Shown piece by piece: positions 17,397 through 26,507 of a stretch of 64,000 bases of DNA. Location of the stretch: NCBI RefSeq assembly GCF_001712755.1, contig NZ_MDKC01000009.1, positions 1-64,000 of the forward strand. Reading direction: 5' to 3'. A model generated the notes under the pieces. The model had not been told where the DNA came from and ran no database searches. It was given only the letters and a program-made list of their open reading frames with translations. Each line of letters opens with the position of its first letter. Positions within the stretch are counted from its first letter, which is position 1. Both the position numbers and the translations under genes were made by a program. Origin of the DNA: Gottfriedia luciferensis. Its GTDB lineage: Bacteria > Bacillota > Bacilli > Bacillales > Bacillaceae_G.

Positions 17397-18402
17397 GAAG
17401 TAAATCTGCCTCCTTAATATTTAAAAATTTCAGGGCATTTTTGCCTAATATCGCTTCTTTCATTTCTTTATTAATATCCATTTGATTAATCACTCTTCCG
17501 GGTGGCGTTTCCCTTAATAAGAAAGGATAATCCGAGCCCATCACAATTTTGTCATAACCAAATCGGTTAATTAAAAATTGAATATTAATAGGATCATAGT
17601 GAAGAGAATCAAAATAGAAATTATTTACATAATGACTTGGTGGATAGGCCGTTTTCCGCAAATGAGGCCATACCTTCCATCCTTGATCTAATCGAGGTAG
17701 AATAAATGGGAATGATCCCCCGCCATGTGCAAAACAAATCTTTAATTTCGGATATTTTTCAATCACTCCGCCAAATGTTAAGCTAGCTGCAGCTAAAGCT
17801 GTTTCGCTCGGCATTCCAACCGTGTACATAAAGTTATGATCTGGAGTTCGATCCTTCGCTAATGTTTCCCACGGATGAATAAACAATGGGACATTCCATT
17901 TTTCAGCCATTTCAAAAAATGGACTAAACTCATCACTGTCTAAATTTGTTCCATTTACATTTGTACCAATTTCTAGTCCACTTAATCCAAGCGTATGAAT
18001 ACAGCGATCCATTTCTTGAATAGCTATTTCAGCGTTCTGCATTGGTACTGTCCCTAATCCAATAAACTTTGAAGGATTTTTTTTCACTGTATTTGCAATG
18101 AAATCATTTTGAATCTGAGCCATTTCCAATGCAACTGAAGCTGGTGCCCAATACGAAAAGGTAACTGGAATTGGCGATAGCACTTGCATTGTTACATCCT
18201 CATTATTCATATCCTCAATTCTCTTTTCAGGACTCCAAACTTGATCAGTTACTTCCCTAAATACTTTTCCAGCAACCATAATATTGGCACCGCATGAACA
18301 TGTCGGTTGTAAAATAGGCCATCTTTCATGACCGTATTTTTCAAAAAAATTCGGTAAATCAAAAGGAATTATGTGTGTATGAAAATCTATACGCATACCC
18401 AT
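17365..18402 (-). CDS. 2-amino-3-carboxymuconate 6-semialdehyde (ACMS) decarboxylase
   Basis: A zinc-dependent amidohydrolase-fold decarboxylase that removes the carboxyl of ACMS and diverts it from quinolinate. The metal motif H-x-H is at residues 8 and 10 (IDFHTHIIP). Further ligands are in PLFIHPW, CFAHGGGSFPF and MGSDYPF. The 345-residue length matches the ACMSD family. It overlaps the dioxygenase gene by 16 bp (two possible ATGs, codons 1 and 3), which implies coupled translation of the dioxygenase and this enzyme for the unstable ACMS intermediate. Confidence 0.9.
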   Translation of the reverse strand: MGMRIDFHTHIIPFDLPNFFEKYGHERWPILQPTCSCGANIMVAGKVFREVTDQVWSPEKRIEDMNNEDVTMQVLSPIPVTFSYWAPASVALEMAQIQNDFIANTVKKNPSKFIGLGTVPMQNAEIAIQEMDRCIHTLGLSGLEIGTNVNGTNLDSDEFSPFFEMAEKWNVPLFIHPWETLAKDRTPDHNFMYTVGMPSETALAAASLTFGGVIEKYPKLKICFAHGGGSFPFILPRLDQGWKVWPHLRKTAYPPSHYVNNFYFDSLHYDPINIQFLINRFGYDKIVMGSDYPFLLRETPPGRVINQMDINKEMKEAILGKNALKFLNIKEADLLHGKQSIDSRR

Positions 18403-18926
18403 TCATCCGCTTCCTCTTTCATGACATGACCACAGTTTTTACATGTTCTTAATTCAAGGCTAGCATTGAAATGTTCAATTGCTTCTTTTACTTGCGTACC
18501 AATATCCGTTAATTGAACTGTCGTTTTATGCATTTCTTCATTACACTCATCACAGAACCAAACAAAGCTTTCTAATTCACCTTCTGCTCTTTTTCGTTCA
18601 AGCACAATTCCATATGAATCTTTTACTCTATGAGGTGAATGTGGAACAAAAGAAGGAAGCATAAAAATTTCACCTTCTCCTACTGTTACAACTTCACGCT
18701 TACCATCCGGTGTAATACACTCAACATAGCAATTGCCTTTAATTTGATAGAAAAATTCATCTGCAGGATCGATATGGAAGTCTCTACGTTTATTTGGACC
18801 TCCAATAATCATTGCAGCATACTCTGAATCTTCCCAAATAACTTTATTATTAACTGGTGGTTTTAATAGCTCTTTATTATCCTCAATCAATTTGAAAATA
18901 TTAAAAACTCGACTTTTAAGATTCAT
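18387..18926 (-). CDS. nbaC: 3-hydroxyanthranilate 3,4-dioxygenase
   Basis: An extradiol ring-cleavage enzyme of the cupin fold that turns 3-hydroxyanthranilate plus O2 into ACMS. Catalytic iron ligands are H51, E57 and H96, and the substrate-binding Arg of RRDFH is nearby. Two C-terminal pairs, CDEC (125, 128) and CKNC (162, 165), form the rubredoxin-like iron site typical of the bacterial enzymes. The length of 179 fits. It is the first of the tightly packed catabolic genes after iclR, separated by a 51-bp gap that holds a cre-like site. Confidence 0.93.
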   Translation of the reverse strand: MNLKSRVFNIFKLIEDNKELLKPPVNNKVIWEDSEYAAMIIGGPNKRRDFHIDPADEFFYQIKGNCYVECITPDGKREVVTVGEGEIFMLPSFVPHSPHRVKDSYGIVLERKRAEGELESFVWFCDECNEEMHKTTVQLTDIGTQVKEAIEHFNASLELRTCKNCGHVMKEEADEWVCV

Positions 18927-18963
18927 TTCTAATCCTCCAATTAATCATTTTTATTTGAATTTA

Positions 18964-18977
18964 AGTAAGCGCTATCA
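18964..18977 (-). promoter_or_regulatory. cre-like site between iclR and nbaC
   Basis: On the minus strand TGATAGCGCTTACT resembles the CcpA operator (TGAAAGCGNTTNCA) with a CG centre. It starts immediately after the iclR stop codon and 38 bp before nbaC. Confidence 0.5.
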
Positions 18978-19724
18978 TTATGCATTAATATAACCAAGCT
19001 GATTTGAGACTGTTTTAGCAGTTTTCACAACATCCTGAATCATTCGACCAATGTCTTGGCTCATCATATACGAAACTGGTCCAACCATATTTAATGCTGC
19101 AAAAGTTTGACCGGTATATGTTTGAATTGGAGCTGCAATTCCGAATAATCCTAAATCATTTTCATTGTTGCTAATGCTATAGCCATTCTCTTTAATCGCA
19201 GTCATTTCTTTTTTTAATGCATCAATAGTCGTAATTGTATTTGTTGTATAAGCTTCAAAGCCTCTTTCAATCGTTGTTTTTAAGTATGCTGGATTATATG
19301 ATAGTAGAATTTTACCGGTACTCGTACAATAGGCAGGCCGTTTAGCACCTATAAATGTTGGGACAGGGATCGAATGTTTAGAGGAAACTTTTAAGACAAA
19401 TCTTACGTCCCCTTTATCAAACATTCCGATATGAACGGTACTATCATAATTTTTTAATAGATTTTCTAATAATGGAATGGCTTCACTATATATGTCTTGT
19501 TGATACATAACGTGATTACTCCATTCAAGCAACTTCCAACCGAGTCGATACTTTTTCTTACTATCCTGAATTAAAATCCCTTCAGCACAAAGAGTTCGAA
19601 CTAAATGATGGACCGAGCTTGCATTCATATTTAACTTTTCAGCTATTTCTAAATTTCCTAGGACTGGTTCTTCTACTGTAAAGCAATCTAATATTCTAGA
19701 AATCTTTTGAACTGAAGAGATCAT
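18978..19724 (-). CDS. IclR family transcriptional regulator
   Basis: A 248-residue regulator. The N-terminal winged helix-turn-helix (about 5-60) contains GNLEIAEKLNMNASSVHHLV and the wing IQDSKKKYRLGWKLLE. The C-terminal effector domain has TSTGKILLSY and FGIAAPIQTYTGQTFAALNM, as in IclR. It sits inside the anthranilate operon between the monooxygenase and the dioxygenase genes, so it is presumably the substrate-responsive regulator. AGGAGGGG precedes the ATG. The ligand, likely anthranilate or a pathway intermediate, is inferred only. Confidence 0.9.
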   Translation of the reverse strand: MISSVQKISRILDCFTVEEPVLGNLEIAEKLNMNASSVHHLVRTLCAEGILIQDSKKKYRLGWKLLEWSNHVMYQQDIYSEAIPLLENLLKNYDSTVHIGMFDKGDVRFVLKVSSKHSIPVPTFIGAKRPAYCTSTGKILLSYNPAYLKTTIERGFEAYTTNTITTIDALKKEMTAIKENGYSISNNENDLGLFGIAAPIQTYTGQTFAALNMVGPVSYMMSQDIGRMIQDVVKTAKTVSNQLGYINA

Positions 19725-19747
19725 TAGATCCCCTCCTCTTTGGTGCT

Positions 19748-19761
19748 AAAAAATTTCATAA
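19748..19761. promoter_or_regulatory. Candidate IclR half-operator upstream of iclR
   Basis: AAAAAATTTCATAA lies 24 bp before the iclR start and is identical over 14 nt to 21463-21476 upstream of the monooxygenase gene. Confidence 0.4.
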
Positions 19762-19783
19762 AATCCCTGCTTTCTAAAATTAA

Positions 19784-21283
19784 TCAGTTAACTTTAGAAT
19801 TCGCTAGATTAGTCGATACTCCTTTTAAGTTTTTTGCTCCGTTTAACGCATCGTCCACCATACTAAACGTTTTCTTACGTTTCATTTGGTTATAGTAAAT
19901 TGCTCTTTTTCGAATTGGATCACCAGTATAGTATCTTTCATATTGAAGTGCTCTTTGTCCAAAAGCTTCTCCACATAAATCCCATGCAAGTTTGAATAAT
20001 TGAATTCGGTCTAAAGAGGATACACCTTCACGTCCAACATAGTATTTATCCATTGCATCTCTTAGCTCAGGATGTTCAAAGTCTGCTTCTGTTGGTGACA
20101 TTAATAAGCCACCTGCACCAATTGTTTGAATCACTTCAATTGCTCTTGGGTACATAGTTGGAAGCAAGCCACGAATCGTCTCAAGTGGTTCCCATGCCGG
20201 TCTTACTTCGCCTGAAGGTAATGTCTCATACTCTATTTCAGAAACTCGAAGTAACGCACGAATTGTTTCAACTGATTGTAGTAATTCACCTAAGTCATTT
20301 TGGACATTTAAATAAACATCTACTCCAATTGAATCAGCTAACCTACATGCTACCTCTACTGCAAAAGCTAATTTTACGTAGCCTCTTACGCCAGACTGGT
20401 GAGCAGGCTGTTGTGCAATACCTGTTTTTGGGTATAGATTATTTGCAGCTTCAACATTATTATGAATAAATACACGATTCCAAGGAATTAACACATCCTC
20501 AAATACAAGAACAGCATCCATTTCTTCGAATCTAGATGCTAATGGATGATCAAAAAATGATCTTTTACCATCTTGCATCTGCTCTCTACATAAAATTTTT
20601 AATCCCGGCGTGTCAATCGGAAGTGCAAATGCTAAAGCATATCGCTCATCGCCTTCGTGGAAACCAGGGAATGAATAAATAATGACTTCATCTGTAATTG
20701 GCGCTAATGTTGCAAGCATTTTAGCTCCTCTAACGACTAATCCATCAACCGTTTCTTCAACAGCACCTAAATGAGTAAATAAATCTTTTTGTTCATAAGA
20801 TGGCTTGCTACGATCATTTTGTGGATTAATAATTGCGTGCGTTAAGAAGATGTCGTTATCACGAACAAATTTGAAATAATTTTGGACATTTTTTGACCAC
20901 TCTGGATTATATTTATCTAAAAACCATGAATTACTTGCCATTGAAGTTAAAACAATGTTCAAGAAATCAGGTGTTCTTCCCATTAAACCAAATGTTGACT
21001 TTGCATATGCTTCGAACAAATCTCCACGCTTTTTAATATCTTCAGATGATTTAGGCACTAGAAATGCATTAGAAATTCGCTCACCAGTTTCTTCACAAAT
21101 ATGTGTGATTTTGTCTTGATAAGCTGGATCGAACTGCATATCATATAATTTTGCAATCTCAAGAATCGGTTGTTTGAAAACTGGGTGGTTTACGATATCT
21201 TCTACCTTTTCTCCACCTAGCCATACCTCTGGCTTTCTAGATTTTAATCCATCAATATATTGCGCCCCTGTACGAATACCCAT
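19784..21283 (-). CDS. HpaB-family FADH2-dependent monooxygenase, probably anthranilate 3-monooxygenase
   Basis: A 499-residue oxygenase component of the 4-hydroxyphenylacetate 3-hydroxylase family, which uses reduced flavin supplied by a separate reductase. Family blocks include [18 protein letters not shown], the central [13 protein letters not shown] helix and the late [13 protein letters not shown] near the flavin site. It heads an operon for 3-hydroxyanthranilate breakdown, so ortho-hydroxylation of anthranilate to 3-hydroxyanthranilate is the likely reaction. This matches the Geobacillus thermodenitrificans anthranilate pathway as I recall it. No flavin reductase gene is nearby, so one must be encoded elsewhere. 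Confidence 0.8.
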   Translation of the reverse strand: MGIRTGAQYIDGLKSRKPEVWLGGEKVEDIVNHPVFKQPILEIAKLYDMQFDPAYQDKITHICEETGERISNAFLVPKSSEDIKKRGDLFEAYAKSTFGLMGRTPDFLNIVLTSMASNSWFLDKYNPEWSKNVQNYFKFVRDNDIFLTHAIINPQNDRSKPSYEQKDLFTHLGAVEETVDGLVVRGAKMLATLAPITDEVIIYSFPGFHEGDERYALAFALPIDTPGLKILCREQMQDGKRSFFDHPLASRFEEMDAVLVFEDVLIPWNRVFIHNNVEAANNLYPKTGIAQQPAHQSGVRGYVKLAFAVEVACRLADSIGVDVYLNVQNDLGELLQSVETIRALLRVSEIEYETLPSGEVRPAWEPLETIRGLLPTMYPRAIEVIQTIGAGGLLMSPTEADFEHPELRDAMDKYYVGREGVSSLDRIQLFKLAWDLCGEAFGQRALQYERYYTGDPIRKRAIYYNQMKRKKTFSMVDDALNGAKNLKGVSTNLANSKVN

Positions 21284-21352
21284 TTAATAATTCCTCCACT
21301 CCGATATGTAATTTTTTTAACATTTGTTTTTTAAATCGAATTCGGAAATTTT

Positions 21353-21366
21353 TTAAAGCGCTTTCA
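21353..21366 (-). promoter_or_regulatory. cre site upstream of the anthranilate operon
   Basis: On the minus strand TGAAAGCGCTTTAA, a close match to the CcpA consensus, lies 70 bp upstream of the monooxygenase start. This suggests glucose repression. Confidence 0.65.
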
Positions 21367-21462
21367 AAAAGTTCAATTTCACTATCTTAAATTATTTACA
21401 CCACCTACTACCTTTTATTTAACTTAATTTCACTATAAAAAATTATAAAATTTTGAACAATC

Positions 21463-21486
21463 AAAAAATTTCATAATGTGAAATTT
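21463..21486. promoter_or_regulatory. Candidate IclR operator
   Basis: AAATTTCA-TAATG-TGAAATTT (21466-21486) has perfect 8-bp arms. Its left part, extended to 21463, is repeated upstream of iclR. It lies about 180 bp before the operon start. Confidence 0.5.
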
Positions 21487-21520
21487 CTTATAAAAAAAAT
21501 GATTAAATTAATGTTAAAAA

Positions 21521-21548
21521 AAATAAGACGCCATTTCGCGTCTTATTT
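21521..21548 (-). terminator. yqkE terminator
   Basis: 11-bp arms AAATAAGACGC / GCGTCTTATTT overlap the yqkE stop codon; T-rich on the minus strand beyond. Confidence 0.75.
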
Positions 21549-21797
21549 AAAGTCCTTCCAAGAGATATTACTCTCGTTTAATAACTCTTCGAATGATTTA
21601 TTTTTCTCACGTAATCTCTTTTCTTCACGAATACGTGCTTCTTCTTCCTCTTTTTGCTTTGTTTCATTTTCTTGCAATTGTTTTTTTGTATTTTTTAATT
21701 TTTGAAGAATTTCTTCATTCATTAATGATCCTAATGATATTTTTTCCTTCTGTTCATACGCCGGTTTTACAGGCTGCTGTGGTTTTCTTTTTTTCAT
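21543..21797 (-). CDS. yqkE: YqkE-like DUF3886 protein
   Basis: An 84-residue, very hydrophilic protein with a basic N-terminus (MKKRKPQQPVKPAYEQKEK). A long charged coiled-coil-like helix follows (residues about 25-70, rich in K, E, Q, R), ending SFEELLNESNISWKDFK. This is the pattern of the DUF3886/YqkE family; function unknown. GGAAGGTG precedes the ATG. In Bacillus subtilis, as I recall, yqkE sits between yqkD and yqkF. Here those two are 3 kb to the right and 18 kb to the left. Confidence 0.8.
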   Translation of the reverse strand: MKKRKPQQPVKPAYEQKEKISLGSLMNEEILQKLKNTKKQLQENETKQKEEEEARIREEKRLREKNKSFEELLNESNISWKDFK

Positions 21798-21937
21798 TTT
21801 ATTTCACCTTCCATTTCCATTATTTTATCATTAATTTATAGTAGAAAGAGAAGTATTTCATCTTTTGTTATATTATAAATCTACTATTTCTCTTTTTTCA
21901 AATGCTAAAACTCATATTCTTTGTTCTTCATAAAAAT

Positions 21938-21961
21938 AATAGGATGCCGCAGCATCCTATT
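21938..21961 (-). terminator. asnS terminator
   Basis: AATAGGATGC-CGCA-GCATCCTATT, a perfect 10-bp stem, 14 bp past the asnS stop; the minus strand continues TTTTTA. Confidence 0.85.
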
Positions 21962-21974
21962 GTTCATTTTTATA

Positions 21975-23366
21975 TTAAAAATCTGCATTTCCTGGTGTAC
22001 GTGGGAATGGTATTACATCACGGATATTTTTCATTCCTGTTAAATACATAACAAGTCGTTCAAATCCAATTCCATAACCAGAATGTTTTGTAGCGCCGTA
22101 TTTTCTAAGCTCTAGATACCACCAGTAATCTTCTTCATTCATACCAAGTTCTTTGATTCGCTCTACAAGAACGTCTTCTCTTTCTTCACGTTGACTTCCT
22201 CCGATTAATTCACCAATACCAGGAACTAATAAGTCTGTCGCAGCTACTGTCTTGCCATCCTCATTCGCTCTCATATAAAATGCTTTGATTTCTTTCGGAT
22301 AGTCAGTCACGTATACAGGACGTTTGTAAATTTCCTCACTTAGGTAACGTTCATGTTCAGTTTGTAAATCTGTTCCCCATTCAACTGGGTAGTCAAACTT
22401 TTTACCAGATTTCTGTAATAATTCAACAGCTTCAGTATAAGTAACTCTACCAAAGTCAGATTCTAATGCATTCTTTAATCTTTCAATAAGAGTTTTATCA
22501 ATAAAGCTATTAAAGAAGTCCATTTCTTCAGGTGCATGTTCAAATACATAATTAATGACAAACTTAACCATGTCTTCACCAAGATCCATGATATCTGGTA
22601 GTTCTGCAAAAGCAACTTCCGGCTCAATCATCCAGAATTCTGCGGCATGTCGTGCAGTATTTGAATTTTCTGCTCTAAAAGTCGGACCAAATGTATACAC
22701 ATTACGGAAAGCAAGGGCATAAGCTTCTCCATTTAATTGGCCACTTACCGTTAAGTTAGTTTCTTTGCCGAAGAAATCCCCTTTATCATCCACTTTTCCG
22801 CCTTCAGTTTTTGGAAGTTGGTTCAAATCCATTGTTGTCACACGGAACATCTCTCCTGCGCCTTCTGTGTCACTTCCTGTAATGATTGGTGTATGTACAT
22901 ATACATATCCTTTTTCTTGGAAGAATTTATGAATAGCATATGATGCAAGTGATCTTACTCTGAAAACCGCTGAGTATGCATTCGTTCTTGGACGTAAATG
23001 AGCGATTGTTCTTAAATATTCAAGAGAATGTCTCTTTTTTTGTAATGGATAATCTGTATCTGATAATCCTTCAATCACAATTTTTGTCGCTTTAATTTCA
23101 AAAGGTTGTTTCATTTCCGGAGTTGGAATAAATTCACCTTCTACTAAAACAGTTGAGCTTATAGGTAGCTTTGTAATTTCTTTGAAGTTATCTAAATTGT
23201 CCTCAAAAACGATTTGTACACTCTTAAAGAATGTACCGTCATTTAACTCCATAAAACCAATCGTTTTAGAATCACGAAGAGTACGAATCCATCCTGAAAT
23301 TTGAACAGTGTTGTCTTTAAATTTTTCTTGATTTCTGTATAAATCTTTCACTACAGTCTTTATCAT
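21975..23366 (-). CDS. asnS: Asparaginyl-tRNA synthetase
   Basis: A class IIb aminoacyl-tRNA synthetase of 463 residues. The OB-fold anticodon-binding domain (about 15-100) starts at [20 protein letters not shown]. Class II motif 2 is seen as [20 protein letters not shown] and motif 3 as [15 protein letters not shown]. The reading frame is open 32 codons further into the leader, but ATG 23366 has GGAGG about 7 nt upstream, and the extra stretch belongs to the T-box RNA. Expression is controlled by the asparagine T-box just upstream. Confidence 0.95.
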   Translation of the reverse strand: MIKTVVKDLYRNQEKFKDNTVQISGWIRTLRDSKTIGFMELNDGTFFKSVQIVFEDNLDNFKEITKLPISSTVLVEGEFIPTPEMKQPFEIKATKIVIEGLSDTDYPLQKKRHSLEYLRTIAHLRPRTNAYSAVFRVRSLASYAIHKFFQEKGYVYVHTPIITGSDTEGAGEMFRVTTMDLNQLPKTEGGKVDDKGDFFGKETNLTVSGQLNGEAYALAFRNVYTFGPTFRAENSNTARHAAEFWMIEPEVAFAELPDIMDLGEDMVKFVINYVFEHAPEEMDFFNSFIDKTLIERLKNALESDFGRVTYTEAVELLQKSGKKFDYPVEWGTDLQTEHERYLSEEIYKRPVYVTDYPKEIKAFYMRANEDGKTVAATDLLVPGIGELIGGSQREEREDVLVERIKELGMNEEDYWWYLELRKYGATKHSGYGIGFERLVMYLTGMKNIRDVIPFPRTPGNADF

Positions 23367-23393
23367 AATTTGCCTCCTTATATTAATTTCCAA

Positions 23394-23640
23394 TAAAAAA
23401 AGCCTTCTATCCCTATAAAAGGGACGAAAGACTAACTTCCGCGGTACCACCCAAATTGTCATAATATGACCAACTTTAAAGCTAACATCGCTTATCCCAG
23501 TTAATAACGTGCTGGTAACGTCTAAGCCTACTTAAGTGTTCCCTTTCGGTTAGAACTCAAAGGTGTTCTTCATTCATGCTTCATCACTAGGCTTCCACCG
23601 TCCCTAGCTCGCTATCGAATATAGCAAAAACTACTTTCCT
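23394..23640 (-). promoter_or_regulatory. T-box leader of asnS
   Basis: On the minus strand the conserved T-box GGGTGGTACCGCG is at 23452-23440. It is followed by the terminator region GTCCCTTTTATAGGGA and a T-run at 23402-23394. Upstream sequence forms stem I with the usual AAGTAGGCTTAGACG region. A candidate specifier codon AAC (Asn) is at 23540-23538, which agrees with the downstream gene. Uncharged tRNA-Asn should promote antitermination. Confidence 0.9.
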
Positions 23641-24063
23641 TTTCATCGATTTAAAATATGTAGTTTTTAAAGGAATTTTTCTTGTATAATTTATCATAAA
23701 TCATAATCGCTTGTCTAGTTGTCCCCTAAAATATATTCATTTGAATCTCTACTTTTAAACATCTTAAATTAGTTGAATCTATTTGATATACAGCATTTCA
23801 CACTTTCGCTTTTTACTTCTACATGAACACATCATGTGGAACCAAGCTCCTTCTTTTTCTCTTTGTTACTTCCTCATAGACACCTTATGGGTAATCAAAC
23901 TCCATTACTCATGAATCTTGTTAGATCATTGGAAGGGTATTTATGAACATTAAGCGACAATGTTCAATTTTCAAAATTGTCATTCTTGATTTAATTGTCA
24001 AATTCCCTTTATTAAATTTTCTTCTTCCTATGATACACTTTACTAAAAAGGAGGGTTTTATTT
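23641..24063. other. Intergenic region between asnS leader and Zn-ribbon gene
   Basis: It contains divergent promoter territory, but I see no ORF with a start signal, repeat or RNA motif. The ribosome binding site AAGGAGGG of the next gene is at its right end. Confidence 0.5.
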
Positions 24064-24309
24064 ATGGCTAGAGCAGAAGAATTGTTAAAGGATAAATTTG
24101 TTTGTTCGAAATGTAAACATACTCACGCTAAAACTAAAGAAGTATCAATGTCTGGTTCAGGTATAAGTAAGTTACTAGATATTGATTATAATCATTTTTT
24201 ATTTGTATCTTGTTTAAATTGCGGTTTTGTTGAGGTTTATAATCCTTCAATTTTAGATGGTAAAACCCGCGGTGAGTTAACGACAATTCTTGATATTCTT
24301 TTTGGTTAG
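24064..24309 (+). CDS. Small zinc-ribbon protein
   Basis: An 81-residue protein with two CxxC knuckles, CSKC near residue 18 and CLNC near residue 57, expected to bind one zinc. The spacing and the intervening HTHAKTKEVSMSGSG resemble predicted nucleic-acid-binding zinc-ribbon proteins of Bacillus (COG3478 type). No enzymatic motif. It lies 17 bp before yqkD in the same direction and likely shares its transcript. A strong AAGGAGGG sits before the ATG. Function unknown. Confidence 0.75.
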   Translation: MARAEELLKDKFVCSKCKHTHAKTKEVSMSGSGISKLLDIDYNHFLFVSCLNCGFVEVYNPSILDGKTRGELTTILDILFG

Positions 24310-24326
24310 AGGATGATGGTTCTATT

Positions 24327-25247
24327 ATGATGATCTGGCTTGTTGTAGCTGTTCTTTTTCTCGTTTATTTTATTGGAGTTGGCTATTATTTTACGCAGCA
24401 AGTTTTGTTTATGAAAACAAATTCACTTGAGTTTATTTATCAGCGCGAGTTGGAAAATTTCCGATTTGATGAAGGATTGTATCGTTCTGTTCAAAAACAA
24501 TCCTTTTCTATTGAATCTCGTTATGGGTATGAATTAAGGGGATACTTGTTTGAGGCCTTTGATACAAATAATTGGGTCATTATTACACATGGTGTAACGG
24601 TCAATAAGAATAACTCAATTAAATATGCTGAGCTATTTTTAAAGCTTGGCTTTAATGTACTCACTTATGATCATAGGCGACATGGGGAGTCAGGTGGGCA
24701 TACAACTAGCTATGGATATTATGAGAAATTTGACTTACAATCTGTGGTTCACTATTTAAAGGATTTAAAAGGTGAGATTGTTCTTGGCATTCATGGGGAG
24801 TCAATGGGAGCTTGCACAATGTTACAATATGCTGGTTTTGTTGAGGATTCTGCAGCTTTCTATATTTCAGACTGCGCGTTCTCTACATTTGAGGAACAGC
24901 TTACATATCGTTTGAAAATGGATTATAAACTTCCTAAATGGGCAATCCTTCCAGTTTCTAGCATTTGGTTAAAGCTTCGGAATGGATTTTTCATTAAGGA
25001 TATTTCCCCTTTACTGGCAACTCATAATATTAAAAATCCCGTTTTATTTGTTCATAGTAAACCAGACCCTTATATTCCATTTACACATACACTTAAATTA
25101 TTTGAAGCGAAAAATCAAAACAAGAGAGAATTATTCATTGCTGAAAATGGTGCACACGCTATGAGTTTAAATGAAAACAAAGATGATTACTATTCAATTG
25201 TTTCTTCCTTTTTAAATACTATTGGCGTTAAACATCATTCAATATAA
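24327..25247 (+). CDS. yqkD: Alpha/beta hydrolase, YqkD-like
   Basis: A 306-residue hydrolase anchored by an N-terminal membrane segment (residues about 3-25). The nucleophile elbow is GESMG with Ser159. The acid is in HSKPDPYIP and the His in AENGAHAMS. YDHRRHGESGGHTTSYGYYE closely matches what I remember of Bacillus subtilis YqkD (305 residues). The substrate is unknown. It is separated from yqkE by asnS here. Confidence 0.88.
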   Translation: MMIWLVVAVLFLVYFIGVGYYFTQQVLFMKTNSLEFIYQRELENFRFDEGLYRSVQKQSFSIESRYGYELRGYLFEAFDTNNWVIITHGVTVNKNNSIKYAELFLKLGFNVLTYDHRRHGESGGHTTSYGYYEKFDLQSVVHYLKDLKGEIVLGIHGESMGACTMLQYAGFVEDSAAFYISDCAFSTFEEQLTYRLKMDYKLPKWAILPVSSIWLKLRNGFFIKDISPLLATHNIKNPVLFVHSKPDPYIPFTHTLKLFEAKNQNKRELFIAENGAHAMSLNENKDDYYSIVSSFLNTIGVKHHSI

Positions 25248-25250
25248 AAA

Positions 25251-25276
25251 CTGGACAGAGTTATTTCTCTGTCCAG
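25251..25276. terminator. Bidirectional terminator, yqkD / alcohol dehydrogenase
   Basis: CTGGACAGAG-TTATTT-CTCTGTCCAG, perfect 10-bp stem with A-run before and T-run after, between converging genes. Confidence 0.92.
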
Positions 25277-25285
25277 TTTTTATTC

Positions 25286-26449
25286 TTAAAGAGCTGCCTC
25301 TAAAATTTTTAATGCATCTTCTTGATCTAATTTTTTGAAGTTACCAAATGGTCCATATTTAACCGTTTTAGCAGCCATTTCAGGTAGTTGCTCTTTTGTA
25401 ATACCGTACTCGCTTAAACGACTTGGCGCACCGATCGAGTTCCAGAAAGTGCGTAAAGCTTTAATACCAGCCAATGCCAATTCTTCTTTTGACATTGATT
25501 CTTGCTTAATATCAAATACTCTTTCTGCAAATTGACAGAAACGATCAACATTTTCGCTCATTACATATTCCATCCAATGAGGGAAAATAATTGCTAATCC
25601 TCCGCCGTGTGGAATATCTGTTACTGCAGAAACGGCATGCTCAATATTATGTGTAGCCCAATCACCTTGAACACCCATACTTAAGATTCCATTTAATGCC
25701 ATTGTTCCACTATATAATAGCGTTTCACGCGCTTCATAATCATCCAATTTCTCGACTGCGATCGGAGCAGTTTCAATAACTGTTTTTAAAATACCTTCAC
25801 AGAAACGATCTTGAATTTTTGTATTCGTTCCATGGTGGAAATATGACTCAATAACATGTGACATGATATCCACTGATCCATAAACTGTTTGATCACGAGG
25901 TACTGTAAACGTATTTTGAGGATCTAGAATTGAAAATGTTGGGTAACTAAATTTACTTCCCCAACCTAATTTTTCATTTGTTTCCCAATTTGTAATAACT
26001 GACCCAGCGTTCATTTCTGAACCAGTTGCTGCAAGCGTTAATACTGTTCCAAATTTTAATGCATCTGTTGGGAATGCTTTACGTGTAATAACATCCCAAA
26101 TCTCACCATCAAATTTCGCTCCAACTGCAATAGCTTTTGTACAGTCGATGACAGAACCACCACCAACAGCTAAAACAAAGTCGATATTTTCGTCTTTACA
26201 AATTTGTATACCTTTATGAACTGTTGATAATTTCGGATTTGGTTCAACTCCGCTTAGTTCATAAACTGTTTTATTAGCTTCTTTAAGTATGCCTACTATT
26301 TGATCGTATAGGCCATTTCTCTTAATACTTCCACCACCGTATACAAGTAAAACATTCTTTCCAAAGCTAGCAGCCTTTTCTTTTAACTTTTGTACACTAT
26401 CTTTACCAAATATTAATTCTGTTGGATTTGCAAATGTAAAAAAATTCAT
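25286..26449 (-). CDS. Iron-containing alcohol dehydrogenase (YugJ-like)
   Basis: A 387-residue group III alcohol dehydrogenase, probably NADH-dependent and active on butanol-like aldehydes. NAD-binding GGGS appears twice (VYGGGSIKR and [12 protein letters not shown]). Metal-binding Asp/His residues lie in [16 protein letters not shown] and [18 protein letters not shown]. The sequence [17 protein letters not shown] at the N-terminus is the usual family start. Monocistronic, with no Fnr box visible upstream. The true substrate cannot be read from sequence. Confidence 0.9.
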   Translation of the reverse strand: MNFFTFANPTELIFGKDSVQKLKEKAASFGKNVLLVYGGGSIKRNGLYDQIVGILKEANKTVYELSGVEPNPKLSTVHKGIQICKDENIDFVLAVGGGSVIDCTKAIAVGAKFDGEIWDVITRKAFPTDALKFGTVLTLAATGSEMNAGSVITNWETNEKLGWGSKFSYPTFSILDPQNTFTVPRDQTVYGSVDIMSHVIESYFHHGTNTKIQDRFCEGILKTVIETAPIAVEKLDDYEARETLLYSGTMALNGILSMGVQGDWATHNIEHAVSAVTDIPHGGGLAIIFPHWMEYVMSENVDRFCQFAERVFDIKQESMSKEELALAGIKALRTFWNSIGAPSRLSEYGITKEQLPEMAAKTVKYGPFGNFKKLDQEDALKILEAAL

Positions 26450-26507
26450 ATGTATCCCTCCTATTGTTCAAACTTAATTTTAACTTAAACAATCAAAAGG
26501 ATGCATC

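Noticed and set aside
11679-21283. Homoprotocatechuate (4-hydroxyphenylacetate) pathway
   Set aside because: Despite the HpaB-like oxygenase, the dioxygenase is of the 3-hydroxyanthranilate type and an ACMS decarboxylase and RidA deaminase are present; the hpaD/E/F set is missing.
23368-23462. N-terminal extension of AsnS by 32 residues
   Set aside because: The extension lies within the T-box RNA; the SD-supported ATG at 23366 starts the conserved sequence.
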